A DNA stretch of 64,000 nucleotides from JACKII01 sp965202745 (lineage in GTDB: Bacteria > Pseudomonadota > Alphaproteobacteria > Bin95): contig CBDBCB010000018.1 in assembly GCA_965202745.1 (NCBI GenBank), forward strand, positions 1-64,000, read 5' to 3'. Below the pieces are notes generated by a model. It worked only from the letters and a program-made list of their open reading frames with translations, did no database searches and was not told the DNA's origin. The number at the start of each line of letters is the position of its first letter. The stretch's first letter is position 1. Positions 28,026 to 37,420 of this stretch are shown piece after piece. The translations under genes were made by a program, and so were the position numbers.

Positions 28026-28943
28026 ATGAGTATTTCCATCCGCCCCCTATATAACGACTTCATAGCCGAGGTCGGCGATGTCGATCTCGGCTCCCCCAGC
28101 GCCGAACAAATCGGTGAAATCAAAGCGGCCTTCTGGAAGTACGCGGTCCTGGTCTTCCCCAGCCAAAATCTGACTCAGGAGCAACATGTTACCTTCGCCA
28201 AGAATTTCTGGCCGATGGACCACTCGGTCATCAAGAAGGCGGTTGCGGACCAGAAGCTCAGGGTGCGGGAGGACATCGCCGATGTCTCCAATCTGAGCGC
28301 GGATAACTCCATCTTGGAGGAAAAGAACCGCCTGCGCAGGCTGCAATTGGGCAACCGGCTCTGGCATACCGATAGCTCGTTCAAGTATGTGCCAGCGCTG
28401 GCCTCTCTGCTTTATGCGCGGGAGATACCGCCGGTGGGCGGGCAGACGGCGTTTGCTGATTTGCGGGCGGCCTACGACGCCCTGGACGATGACATAAAAG
28501 CCCGGCTGGAAGATTTGGTCGCGGAGCACTCCCTGGTCTATTCGCGAGAGCGGATGGGCTATACCGATTAGGAGCAAGGCGGGCGTCAGGCTGTCAGTGC
28601 CGTGCCGCAAACCATGGTGCGGACCGTGCCCCAAACCGGCCGCAAGAACCTGTTCGTCGCCTCTCACGCGGGGCACATCGTTGGAATGAATGACCGGGAA
28701 GCGCGGGCGCTGATTGACCAGATGCTGGCCCATGCAAGCCAGCGCCAGTTCACTCACGTGCATCGATGGCGGGTGGGCGATCTGGTGATGTGGGACAACC
28801 GCTGTTGCCTGCATCGGGGCCTGCCGTTCGATGACCTGCGCTACCGCCGTGACATGCAGCGGGCGACCGTTCTCGACATTGCCAACAGTTGCGAACAGGA
28901 AGGCATTGCGCCGCCGCAGGTCGCCTTGCGAGCGGCGGAGTAG
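28026..28943 (+). pseudogene. TfdA/TauD-family dioxygenase with an internal amber codon
   Basis: 305 codons. Fe ligands His114 and Asp116 are in RLWHTDSSFKY and the distal His in DNRCCLHRGLPF. One TAG at 28569-28571 (GYTD-stop-EQGGRQAV) interrupts an otherwise continuous frame that resumes SAVPQTMVRTVPQTGRKNLF in the same register. The truncated product lacks the distal His and the 2-oxoglutarate Arg, so it should be inactive. Resembles alpha-ketoglutarate-dependent 2,4-D dioxygenases. Ribosome site AGGAG is upstream of the ATG. Confidence 0.85.
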
Positions 28944-28978
28944 CCCCGACCGATACTCCACTTTATCCCAAAGCGCCC

Positions 28979-28998
28979 ATCCTGCCGTCCGGCAGGAT
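28979..28998 (+). terminator. Hairpin after the dioxygenase gene
   Basis: ATCCTGCC-gtcc-GGCAGGAT is a perfect 8-bp stem 35 nt past the stop. No T tract follows, so termination strength is uncertain. Confidence 0.4.
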
Positions 28999-29105
28999 CC
29001 ATACTGGAGAGATAAGCTAGGCTAGCGCTCATAGACATGGGTGCAGCGCTGAAGTGCAACGCGGCGTGCCGCGTGGATACTTTTGCCTGAGGAATCGGGG
29101 TTATG

Positions 29106-30162
29106 TGTCACATCCTGGAAGGTAATATGGCTGTTTCCTGACTAGCTCTAGTTTGAGTTTTCGCCATCCCTTCAGTGCCTGCAAGGGCGTCTTGCTGCCC
29201 AGGGCTGATTGCGGCAGTTGCTGGGTGTAAAGCCAGACATAGCGAAGCAGCGTGGCTTCCAGAACCTCGCCGGATCGGAAGGGATGGCTCTGCAGAACCT
29301 CTTCGATGCGGCCATTGAACCGTTCGACCATACCGTTGGTCTGAGGTGACCTAGGCGGCGTCAGGCGATGATCGATATCGAGGGCGGCGCCCAGCGTGTC
29401 GCATTCATGCGCGCCTGTTGCGGCGCGCTGGCGCAGACCGAAGAGGCGATCCGTGAACTCTTTTCCATTATCCGGGAGTATGGGGCGGATCCGCATCGGG
29501 CAGGCGCGCTCCAGGGCGCGCAGGAAGCGCCGGGCATTGGCCGCTGTCTTGCTGTTGTAGACCCTGACAACAACCCAACGCGTTGCCCTGTCGATGGCCA
29601 CGAAGAGGGAACGGCGGCGGCTCTCATCTGCCATCGGTGGCAGGTATTTCAGGTCGATGGGGATGGAACCGGGTTCATAGGCTTTGAAGGCGCTGTGCTT
29701 TGGCCGGGCGATGCTGCTTTCAAGGCGCGCAGGGGCCCCACGCCATGCCGACGCAAGCAGCGGTCAAGGCCAGAGCGGGAGGCCTTCGGGTTCAAGAACT
29801 CGCGCACCACCGCCAGCAGATCATCCAGCGAGACCAAAAGCGTCTTGCGGAGGGCCACGGCGACAGCTTCCTGCGCTGGCGTCAACGTCGTCTGAAGGCG
29901 ATGGGGCGTGTGGCTGCGATCCTCCACGCTGGCACGCTGGTGCCATTTCCATACGGTCTGTTCCGTGGTCCCGTGACGCTCGGCAAGAACCCACGCAGGG
30001 TCGTCACTGGCCTGTATGGCCGCCCTGATCTTCGGTGGCGTCGTCGCCTGACTGTGAAGCTTGATCACCATGTCGCTCTCCCATCCCGCGCCTCGGTCAA
30101 AACACAGCGTGCCATGAAAAACGCAGAGCGACGAGGGCTATCCGATCAGCCGGAATGGAACA
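29106..30162 (-). mobile_element. IS481-family element, copy 1 (transposase frameshifted)
   Basis: About 1.06 kb. Terminal inverted repeats of about 13 bp fit TGTYMCATCCTGG at both ends. The ~320-residue transposase would start at 30071 (MVIKLHSQATTPPKIRAAIQ), with a winged HTH and then the DDE domain (FVAIDRATRWVVV, LPDNGKEFTDR, MVERFNGRIEEVL). One G is missing in GGCCGGGCG near 29704 compared with copy 2, which separates the N- and C-terminal parts. No clear target duplication is visible. Left and right boundaries are uncertain by some 10 nt. Confidence 0.87.
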
Positions 30163-30179
30163 GGTAGGTACTAAGAAGA

Positions 30180-30210
30180 TCCCGGAGCGCCGCTGATGCA
30201 GCGTCCGGGA
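30180..30210 (-). terminator. Hairpin downstream of the flavin monooxygenase gene
   Basis: TCCCGGA pairs with TCCGGGA around an inner CGCTG-atg-CAGCG stem, 24 nt after the stop of the minus-strand monooxygenase gene. No strong T tract. Confidence 0.45.
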
Positions 30211-30233
30211 CACTCGGTCCTAATGTCGGACCA

Positions 30234-31430
30234 CTACTCAGCCGCTTGCGGTTTCTGACCGCGAGGATTGGTCCATTCCTTACCGGATTGGCTCTCGTAG
30301 TTTTTGATCGCGTTTTCCACGCTCTTCGCCGCCGCGTTCACGAACTTCTCGCGGTTTTCGGTGGAGTAGTCGTAGGAGAACTGGCGCAGGAAATTGGACT
30401 TGCGGAAGTGCGGGGCAACATAGCGGGCGATCAGTTCGTAGGAGCGCTTGGTCTGCTCCCAATCGGCCCAGTTGTGCGCCAACTGCATCAGCGCGCCGAA
30501 GCCGCCAGTGCCCTTTTGCAAGTGCTCAATAAATTCGCAGGCGTCGTCCGGCGTGCCGATGCAAGCGGACTTGCTCTCAATCAGATATTCCATCGGATCA
30601 TCAACGCCCGGCGGAATAATCGGGAAGGTGGCAACGTCGGAGAAGTACTGGGTCCAGCGCTTCAGACCGAAGGCGACATTGTCCCGCGCCTTCTGCCGGG
30701 TCTCCGCTACATGCATTAGCGTCACCATGCGCCAGTTATCGCGGCTCACAGCCTGACCGCTAGCCTTGGCAGTCTCCTCGCAAGTATCCCAGTTACGGGC
30801 ATGAGCTTCCAGCGCTGCGTCGGAAGTACCGCCGATCGACAGCATGCCAGTGCCATGACGGCCAGCGGCCAGCGCACCGGTGGGCGAGCGGCTGGAGGCG
30901 ACAGCCACTTCCGGGCCACCCTCGGTATACATCGGCAGTTGCAAGCGCGCGTCCTGGAGCTTGAACCAGTCGGTCTCGGCGTTGACCATCTCGCTGCGCA
31001 ACAGCGGCATGATCACGTCGATGGCCTCATGCATCATGCGGCGCTGCTGTTCCGGATCGACCCCCATGCGGTAGGCATCGCCCGCCAGCGCGCCCGGGCC
31101 AAAGCCGAAGAGAAAGCGGCCACGGGTCATGTGGTCAAGCTGGGCGACGCGGTTCGCAATCATGAAGGGGTTGTGATAGGGCAGCGAAATCACGCCCGAG
31201 CCGAGCTTGATGTGCCGTGTCCGCTCCGCAGCCATGGCGCAGAAGATTTCCGGGCTAGAGATGATCTCAAAGCCGCCGGAATGATGCTCTCCGATCCAGG
31301 CTTCGTCATAGTCGAGCGTGTCGAGGTGCTGGACCAGCGCCATGTCGCGGTCGATGGCAAGGGTGGGATTCTCGTCCATCGTATGGAAAGGAGCAAGAAA
31401 GATACCGAAGCGCATGTGATTGACGGACAT
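30234..31430 (-). CDS. LLM-class flavin-dependent monooxygenase (luciferase-like)
   Basis: 398-residue bacterial-luciferase-fold oxygenase. MRFGIFLAPFHTMDENPTLAIDRD and DYDEAWIGEHHSGGFE are typical of limonene-monooxygenase-like members. GPEVAVASSRSPTGALAAGRHGTG follows, and HNPFMIANRVAQLDHMTRGRF lies between. It uses FMNH2 from a separate reductase. The start at 31430 follows AAAGGAC. It stands alone between two IS481 copies in the same orientation, with only ~45 nt to copy 2, so IS insertion may have displaced its promoter. Confidence 0.9.
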   Translation of the reverse strand: MSVNHMRFGIFLAPFHTMDENPTLAIDRDMALVQHLDTLDYDEAWIGEHHSGGFEIISSPEIFCAMAAERTRHIKLGSGVISLPYHNPFMIANRVAQLDHMTRGRFLFGFGPGALAGDAYRMGVDPEQQRRMMHEAIDVIMPLLRSEMVNAETDWFKLQDARLQLPMYTEGGPEVAVASSRSPTGALAAGRHGTGMLSIGGTSDAALEAHARNWDTCEETAKASGQAVSRDNWRMVTLMHVAETRQKARDNVAFGLKRWTQYFSDVATFPIIPPGVDDPMEYLIESKSACIGTPDDACEFIEHLQKGTGGFGALMQLAHNWADWEQTKRSYELIARYVAPHFRKSNFLRQFSYDYSTENREKFVNAAAKSVENAIKNYESQSGKEWTNPRGQKPQAAE

Positions 31431-31475
31431 GAGGCAGAGTCCTTTGTGCGTGTCCAGAATAAGCTGGCAGTTAGC

Positions 31476-32521
31476 TTTCACATCCTGGAAGGTAATATGG
31501 CTGTTTCCTGACCAGCGCTGGTTTGAGTTTGCGCCATCCCTTCATTGCCTGCAAGGGCGTCTTGCTGCCCAGGGCTGATTGCAGCAGCTGCTGGGTGTAA
31601 AGCCAGACATAGCGAAGCAGCGTGGCTGCCAGAACCTCGCCGGATCGGAAGGGATGGCTCTGCAGAACCTCTTCGATGCGGCCATTGAACCGTTCGACCA
31701 TACCGTTGGTCTGAGGTGACCTAGGCGGCGTCAGGTGATGATCGATATCGAGGGCGGCGCCCAGCGTGTCGCATTCATGCGCGCCTGTTGCGGCGCGCTG
31801 GCGCAGACCGAAGAGGCGATCCGTGAACTCTTTTCCATTATCCGGGAGTATGGGGCGGATCCGCATCGGGCAGGCGCGCTCCAGGGCGCGCAGGAAGCGC
31901 CGGGCATTGGCCGCTGTCTTGCTGTTGTAGACCCTGACAACAACCCAACGCGTTGCCCTGTCGATGGCCACGAAGAGGGAACGGCGGCGGCTCTCTCTGC
32001 CATCGGTGGCAAGTATTTCAGGTCGATGGGGATGGAACCGGGTTCATAGGCTTTGAAGGCGCTGTGCTTTGGCCGGGGCGATGCTGCTTTCAGGGCGCGC
32101 AGGGGCCCCACGCCATGCCGACGCAAGCAGCGGTCAAGGCCAGAGCGGGAGGCCTTCGGGTTCAAGAACTCGCGCACCACCGCCAGCAGATCATCCAGCG
32201 AGACCAAAAGCGTCTTGCGGAGAGCTTCCTGCGCTGGCGTCAACGTCGTCTGAAGGCGATGGGGCGTGTGGCTGCGATCCTCCACGCTGGCACGCTGGCA
32301 CCATTTCCATACGGTCTGTTCCGTGGTCCCGTGACGCTCGGCAAGAACCCACGCAGGGTCGTCACTGGCCTGTATGGCCGCCCTGATCTTCGGTGGCGTC
32401 GTCGCCTGACTGTGAAGCTTGATCACCATGTCGCTCTCCCATCCCGCGCCTCGATCAAAACACAGCGTGCCATGAAAAACGCAGAGCGACGAGGGGCTAT
32501 CCGATCAGCCAGGATGGAACA
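31476..32521 (-). mobile_element. IS481-family element, copy 2 (transposase frameshifted)
   Basis: About 1.05 kb, nearly identical to copy 1. Its own lesions differ: CTCTCTGCC near 31993 lacks AT present in the other copies (CTCTCATCTGCC), shifting the frame at PPMADE. About a dozen bases are missing near 32221-32223 (GGCCACGGCGAC in copy 1), an in-frame loss. The transposase start is at 32429. With copy 1 it brackets the flavin monooxygenase. Confidence 0.87.
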
Positions 32522-32758
32522 AGTAGACTAAAGGAGAACGCGGCGGGTGATAAGGGGCTTGGCAACGCGCGACGTTGGGTCCGGCAGCGGGATGTCGTGA
32601 ATCTGGCCTTTCGACTAGGGCCTGCGGTCAGGCTCAAGGTGAAGGATGATGGGACTCCGGCCTCTCTTGGACCGAAGCTGGTGTTGAGCGTTGGCAGCGT
32701 GGCTGCTCTTCTCTATGCTTTTATACAAATGAAATCTGCGTCTGAGGAACAACCGCAC
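32522..32758. repeat. Intergenic region with one palindromic unit (32607-32643)
   Basis: No gene seen. CCTTTCGACT ... GGCTCAAGGTGA at 32607-32643 repeats the outer words of the units at 5949-6046. The remainder should carry the promoter of the AtzG-like/amidase pair. Confidence 0.5.
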
Positions 32759-32965
32759 ATGACCGACCAATGGCCCTCCATCCTGGCCCGCACCGGCCTG
32801 GAAAAAACCTATGAGGAATACCCGGACGATGTGCGGGAGGCGCTGGCCTCGGCACTGGGGCTGGTGGAGCGGATGAATGCCGAGCCGACCTATGCCGACG
32901 AACCCGCGCATGTGTTTCAGGCCGGACGGGCGCTGGAGAACAAGGCGCAGGAGAACGGCCAATGA
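32759..32965 (+). CDS. Small AtzG-like amidase partner
   Basis: 68-residue protein, all helical in appearance (LEKTYEEYPDDVREALASALGLVERMN), ending EPAHVFQAG. Size, the EPA-V-F ending and the position just before an amidase resemble AtzG/DUF4089, the small subunit that binds the 1-carboxybiuret hydrolase AtzE. Its TGA overlaps the amidase ATG (ATGA), pointing to coupled synthesis and a complex. Homology is suggestive only, since the protein is short. Confidence 0.55.
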   Translation: MTDQWPSILARTGLEKTYEEYPDDVREALASALGLVERMNAEPTYADEPAHVFQAGRALENKAQENGQ

Positions 32966-34356
32966 GCGACGATCTCATCTATATGAGCGCCGCCGAGGCG
33001 GGACGGAAGATCGGGGCGAAGGAACTCTCGTCCTCTGAACTGACCGAAGTGCTGTTGGCGCGGACCGAGGCCATCGACGGCAAGCTCAACGCCTATATCC
33101 GGCTGTTGGGCGACCAGGCGCGGGCGTCCGCGAAGGCAGCCGACGCGGCGGTTGCCAGTGGTGACGCCAAAGACCTGCTGCATGGCGTGCCGGTAGCGCT
33201 GAAAGACATTATCGACCTGGAGGGCGTGCACACGACGGCGCACTCCAAGCTGCTGCTGGACAATGTCGCGAAGTCTGACGCCTTCGTCACTGCGAAGCTC
33301 AAAGAGGCTGGAGCGGTCATCACCGGCAAGCTCTCGACCCACGAGTTCGCCATTGGCGGCCCCGCCTTCGACCTGCCCTTCCCGCCCGCGCGCAACCCTT
33401 GGAACCCGGAGCATCATCCGGGCGGCTCCTCCTCCGGCGCGGGCGCGAGTGTGGCGGCGGGCATGGTCCCGGCTGCGCTCGGCTCTGACACGGGTGGCAG
33501 CGTGCGCAATCCCGCAAGCTGCTGCGGGATCGTGGGCATCAAGCCGACCTATGGCCGGGTGAGCCGCATGGGCGTGGTGCCCCTCTCCTTCTCCCTCGAC
33601 AATGTCGGGCCGCTGACCCGCACGGTCGAAGACAATGCGCTGATGCTGGGCGCGATTGCGGGCTTCGATCCGAAAGACCCAGTGAGCGATCCGCGCCCCG
33701 TGCCGGATTATACGGCAGACCTGAAGAAAGGTGTGAAGGGCCTGAAGATCGGCTTGATCCGGCACTTTTATAGTGAAGACCTGATCGCCGACGAGGAGAT
33801 GGCCGCCAGCATCGAAGCCACGGCCAAGCTGCTGGAAAGCATGGGTGCGGAGGTTCGGGAAATCCGCCTGCCGTCGCTTTCGCAATATGCGGCCTGCAAT
33901 CGGGTGATCCTGTTGAGCGAGGCCTATGCCATCCACCAGAAAGACCTACAGACTCGGCCCGGTGACTATTCTGCCACCACGCGCAGGCGCATTCTGCCTG
34001 GCGCGTTCATGAGCGGCGCGGACTATGTCAACGCGCTGAGGATCCGGGAGAAGCTGGTAGCGGCCTTCAACGAGGCGATGGAGGGGCTCGACGCCGCCGT
34101 CACAGCCTCCAGCATGGAGCCGCCGGTGAACATGGCCGACATGCAGGAGGTGGAGCGCACCTACGTCCGCCAGGCCCGCGCGCCCTTCAACCTGATTGGC
34201 AACCCGGCGATTGCGATCCCGACCGGGCTGCACACGAACGGTCTGCCTTTGGCATTGCAGATCGTCGGCCGCGCCTTCGATGAAGCCATGTGCTTCCGCG
34301 TTGCCTGGGCGGTGGAACAGGAACTGAATGTGGGTGTGCAACGGCCGCCGGTTTAG
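32962..34356 (+). CDS. Amidase signature family hydrolase (AtzE/GatA-like)
   Basis: 464-residue amidase. Triad: Lys81 (VALKDI), Ser156 (PGGSSSGAG) and Ser180 (GSDTGGSVRNP), with the 75/24 spacing of the family. TYGRVSRMGVVPLSFSLDNVGPLTRTVED is strongly GatA/AtzE-like. No GatB or GatC is present, so it is not the tRNA amidotransferase. Coupled to the small AtzG-like gene, which supports a two-subunit amidohydrolase for a urea- or carboxybiuret-like compound. Intact. Confidence 0.9.
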   Translation: MSDDLIYMSAAEAGRKIGAKELSSSELTEVLLARTEAIDGKLNAYIRLLGDQARASAKAADAAVASGDAKDLLHGVPVALKDIIDLEGVHTTAHSKLLLDNVAKSDAFVTAKLKEAGAVITGKLSTHEFAIGGPAFDLPFPPARNPWNPEHHPGGSSSGAGASVAAGMVPAALGSDTGGSVRNPASCCGIVGIKPTYGRVSRMGVVPLSFSLDNVGPLTRTVEDNALMLGAIAGFDPKDPVSDPRPVPDYTADLKKGVKGLKIGLIRHFYSEDLIADEEMAASIEATAKLLESMGAEVREIRLPSLSQYAACNRVILLSEAYAIHQKDLQTRPGDYSATTRRRILPGAFMSGADYVNALRIREKLVAAFNEAMEGLDAAVTASSMEPPVNMADMQEVERTYVRQARAPFNLIGNPAIAIPTGLHTNGLPLALQIVGRAFDEAMCFRVAWAVEQELNVGVQRPPV

Positions 34357-34365
34357 ACCGCGCCA

Positions 34366-34803
34366 TTAGGGCTTCATGCCCTTCTCTGTAAGTTCCTGGA
34401 TGGCCTTGTCGTTTTTGGTGAGGTCATCCAACCCCATTCCTCTCAATACGTTCGGCGCTTTGGAGAACTGGATATTGTCGTAGCCGACAATCTCAACCCG
34501 GTTCCCCCAGGGATCGAAGAAATCCAGGAATCGGGATGAAGCCATCTCGACACCCAATTCCGAAAGCTTGGCGCGCACGGCTTCCTTGTCCGTGACGACA
34601 AGACCGAAATGGCGGCGATTGTCCTTGGGCTGTTGATCGACTTTGGCCAAATTGATGAACTGATCGCCCAGATCAATGAAAGCGGCTGTATCGCTCTTGC
34701 TGCGCAGGTTGAACTCTAGTAGCGTACCATAAAAGGCAAGCGCTTCGTCGATATCGCCAACCTCCAGCGCGATATGATTGATTCCAACCGCGCGCTTTGC
34801 CAT
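34366..34803 (-). CDS. VOC-family (glyoxalase-fold) protein
   Basis: 145-residue vicinal-oxygen-chelate protein. Candidate metal ligands are His in INHIALEVGD, His in RRHFGLVV and Glu in GNRVEIVGY. FLDFFDPWGNRVEI is the usual C-terminal signature. May be a dioxygenase, isomerase or resistance protein; the substrate is unknown. Converges on the amidase gene with a 9-nt gap. Confidence 0.85.
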   Translation of the reverse strand: MAKRAVGINHIALEVGDIDEALAFYGTLLEFNLRSKSDTAAFIDLGDQFINLAKVDQQPKDNRRHFGLVVTDKEAVRAKLSELGVEMASSRFLDFFDPWGNRVEIVGYDNIQFSKAPNVLRGMGLDDLTKNDKAIQELTEKGMKP

Positions 34804-34993
34804 TTGATGTCATGTTCGGCTCCATCTAACTGATATCAGGCCAACACACCGGGCCAATCCATTTCGGGCGACTGAATTCGTGCCAAATTTAACCACAATA
34901 GATTGACTCTGGCATGGCCGAAGGTCCGTAATCGCGTTCGGCGCGCCGCCAAAGCGGACGCCGAAGCAGAATATAATCTCACGGAGGAAACCA
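34804..34993. promoter_or_regulatory. Divergent upstream region, VOC / cyclase genes
   Basis: 190 nt without a gene, AT-richer than its neighbours. It ends in the strong ribosome site GGAGGAAACC for the cyclase gene at 34994. Promoters for both directions are expected here. Confidence 0.35.
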
Positions 34994-36080
34994 ATGACAA
35001 TAGCTACGTGGATGCGTACAGCAGTACTGACTGCCGTCGTATCGTTTGCTGCAGGCGGCGCTTGGGCTGGCTGTGCGGAGGGCGATTGGAAAGATTGCGC
35101 CGGGCAGCCATGGGTCGACGGCACCGTGATGGATACACCGCTTGGCTCCAAATGGTGGCCGAACCCGCTGTGGGGTGCTGGCGATGAAGCGGGCTCCACC
35201 AACTGGTACAAAAAACCAGAAGTCGTGCAGCGGGCAATGGCGCTCGCCAAGACCGGCAACACACTGAAAATCGGCCATGAATATGTGCCCGAAATGCCAT
35301 TGTTCGGCGCGCGTAAATTCTCCATGCGTATTCCGGGTGGCCCGACCGGCGGCCCCTTCGGCGCAACCAAGCTGATGTACAATGACGAGTTCCTGGCAAC
35401 GGAAATCGGTCAGGTCGGTACGCAGTTCGACGGACTGGGCCATATTGGCGTCGCAGTCGGCGAGGCCGGCGATAAGAACAACATGCGCTGGTATAACGGC
35501 TTCACCGCCCAAGAAATGAATGGCGCCTATGGCCTGAACAAGCTGGGCACCGAAAAACTTCACCCGATCATCGCTCGCGGCATCCTGCTGGATATCGCTG
35601 CGGCGCGCGGCGTGGACAGCATGGAAGCCGGTGAAGTCATCACCATGGCCGACGTCAAGAATGCGCTGAAAAAACAGGGGCATGGACGGCTATAAGTTCA
35701 TGGAAGGCGACGCCATCATCTTCCGCACCGGTTGGGAGAAGTATTGGATCAAGGACAATGCCACGTACAATAACGGCGCCCCCGGCATTGGTATGGAAGT
35801 GGCCCGCTGGATTGCGGAAGACGTGAAGGCCGGCGTAACCGGCGGCGATACCTGGCCGGTGGATGCCGTTTGCGGCGCTGGTACCAAGTGCGAAGTGCCG
35901 CCCGGCTGCATTTTCTGTGTGCACGCTTTCCTGCAGACACGCCATGGCATCGTGAACCAGGAGAACCTGAAGCTGACCGAACTGGCCAGCAAGGGCGTGT
36001 ATGAGTTCACCTACCTGTACACCCCAGTGCCAATCAAAGGCGCCACCGGCTCCACCGGTTCGCCGATCGCGATGTGGTAA
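34994..36080 (+). pseudogene. Secreted cyclase-family (kynurenine-formamidase-like) protein, frameshifted
   Basis: Signal peptide MTIATWMRTAVLTAVVSFAA... cut after AWA, so periplasmic. The body shows GTQFDGLGHIG, the metal-binding region of the cyclase/KynB-type fold, then DAIIFRTGWEKYW and PPGCIFCVHAFL. One extra G in CAGGGGCATGGAC at about 35680 takes KKQG out of frame; MDGYKFMEGDAIIF and the remaining 130 residues are in the next frame. Ends at TAA 36078-36080 with a strong terminator behind. Possibly a sequencing slip in a G4 run, but the same type of lesion recurs in the window. Confidence 0.82.
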
Positions 36081-36105
36081 GCGATATTGTCTAACCGCAC
36101 CTGCG

Positions 36106-36140
36106 GAGGCCCTGCCGGAAACGGCGGGGCCTCTTTTTTT
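36106..36140 (+). terminator. Rho-independent terminator
   Basis: GAGGCCCTGCCG-gaaa-CGGCGGGGCCTC forms a 12-bp stem with one G-T pair, followed by seven T. It lies 25 nt after the cyclase stop. Confidence 0.9.
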
Positions 36141-36252
36141 GTCTGTAACTCATCGATTGGGGTCCCAGACGCATCTGCCGGTTGACCTTGCCACCATCTC
36201 GCCGCAGCATCGGGGTCAACCAAAGTCGTAAGCCTTTCGAGGAAACCCGCCC

Positions 36253-37014
36253 ATGCAATATATCCGCGTTGAACAGGATGGCCCGGTCAAGACCATCACC
36301 CTAACCCGGGGTGAAAAACGCAACGCCTTGAACCTGGCCATGCTGGATGAAATGACCACCGCCTTCCGCGAGGAACCCGCCGCTGCCGACAAGGTCATCG
36401 TGCTGCGTGCGGAGGGACCGTCGTTCTGCTCTGGCATGGATTTGGCGGAGCGGCTGGAGAAACCGGCCAAGCCCAGCGAGTCGCCGATTGAGGTGATGCT
36501 TCACGCCATGGAGATGAACCCGTTGCCCATCGTTGGCGTAGTGCATGGCGATGCGATTGCAGGCGGCAATGAGTTGGCGTTGCACTGCGATTTCGTGGTG
36601 GCCTCCACCAGCGCGCGGTTCGGCATGAGCCTGGCGCAGATCGGGCTCGCGCCGACCTGGTTCCTGACCAAGAAACTGATGGAAGTGGCGGGGCCGGTCG
36701 CGGCGCGGGAAATCCTGCTGCTGGGCGATCCTCTGCCGAGCACCAAGATGCACGAGCTGGGCATTATCGGCCGGGTGGCACCGCCCTACGAGTTGCAGAA
36801 AGAGGCGCAGAAGGTCATCGACCGGCTGGCGGCGAATGCGCCGCTAAGCCTGAGCGCGATGAAGAGCATGATGGTGCGCCAGATGGCCTACCGCGATGGT
36901 ATCGAGCACGCGGAGCAGGACCGGCTGGTGAACGCGACGCGGGATAGCCAGGACTCTAAAGAGGGCATCCACGCCCGCCTCGACAAGCGCACTGCCGACT
37001 TTAAGGGAGTCTGA
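36253..37014 (+). CDS. Crotonase-superfamily protein (enoyl-CoA hydratase/isomerase)
   Basis: 253-residue acyl-CoA enzyme. The oxyanion-hole regions FCSGMDL and GDAIAGGNELAL are intact, and the Glu of GGNE corresponds to Glu144 of rat hydratase. The second catalytic Glu (usual PE in F-G-x-P-E) is replaced: the sequence is FGMSLAQIGL. Hydration may therefore be lost or changed, and an isomerase or thioester-hydrolase role is possible. First gene of an operon with the GIY-YIG-like protein, acyl-CoA dehydrogenase and CoA transferase. Confidence 0.87.
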   Translation: MQYIRVEQDGPVKTITLTRGEKRNALNLAMLDEMTTAFREEPAAADKVIVLRAEGPSFCSGMDLAERLEKPAKPSESPIEVMLHAMEMNPLPIVGVVHGDAIAGGNELALHCDFVVASTSARFGMSLAQIGLAPTWFLTKKLMEVAGPVAAREILLLGDPLPSTKMHELGIIGRVAPPYELQKEAQKVIDRLAANAPLSLSAMKSMMVRQMAYRDGIEHAEQDRLVNATRDSQDSKEGIHARLDKRTADFKGV

Positions 37015-37017
37015 GCT

Positions 37018-37359
37018 ATGGCCGTACGCATGAGCAAGGCCTGGCGGCCCTTGAATGCCGCCGAAGCCGACAAGGTGGCCGGCAATCTGGGTGTCTACCA
37101 ACTGGCGAACGACGCGGGCGAAGTGCTCTATATCGGCGTTGCCGGTGGCAAGTCGCTGTTCGGCCTGCGCGGCGAAATCCAGGACAAGGCCGCAGAGCCG
37201 CCCGCGGGTGTCACCCAGTTCCGGCTGGAGGTGAACACCAGCTACCGAACCCGGTGCCGGGAACTGCTGATGGCCTATATGTTCGATAACGGAGACAAGC
37301 TGCCACCGCTGCAACCGGCGGAGGATGGCCGCGACCTGGGGAAACTCAGCCCGGGTTAA
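37018..37359 (+). CDS. Small GIY-YIG-like protein
   Basis: 113-residue protein starting 3 nt after the crotonase stop. NLGVYQLANDAGEVLYIGVAGG places a GVY and a YIG at the spacing of a GIY-YIG fold, and NTSYRTRCRELLMAYMF follows with a conserved Arg-rich helix. Known small relatives are found in acyl-CoA gene clusters; no nuclease function is established. Cytoplasmic, intact. Confidence 0.6.
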   Translation: MAVRMSKAWRPLNAAEADKVAGNLGVYQLANDAGEVLYIGVAGGKSLFGLRGEIQDKAAEPPAGVTQFRLEVNTSYRTRCRELLMAYMFDNGDKLPPLQPAEDGRDLGKLSPG

Positions 37360-37420
37360 AGCGGCCGCCCATTGGGCTAGCTCAGCACGAATACACAATA
37401 CGAGAAACGGAAACGCCCCC

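Noticed and set aside
29106..32521. Target-site duplications for the IS481 copies.
   Set aside because: Flanks were compared for copies 1 to 3 and no matching duplication was found. Conserved bases just outside the chosen ends also leave the exact borders uncertain.
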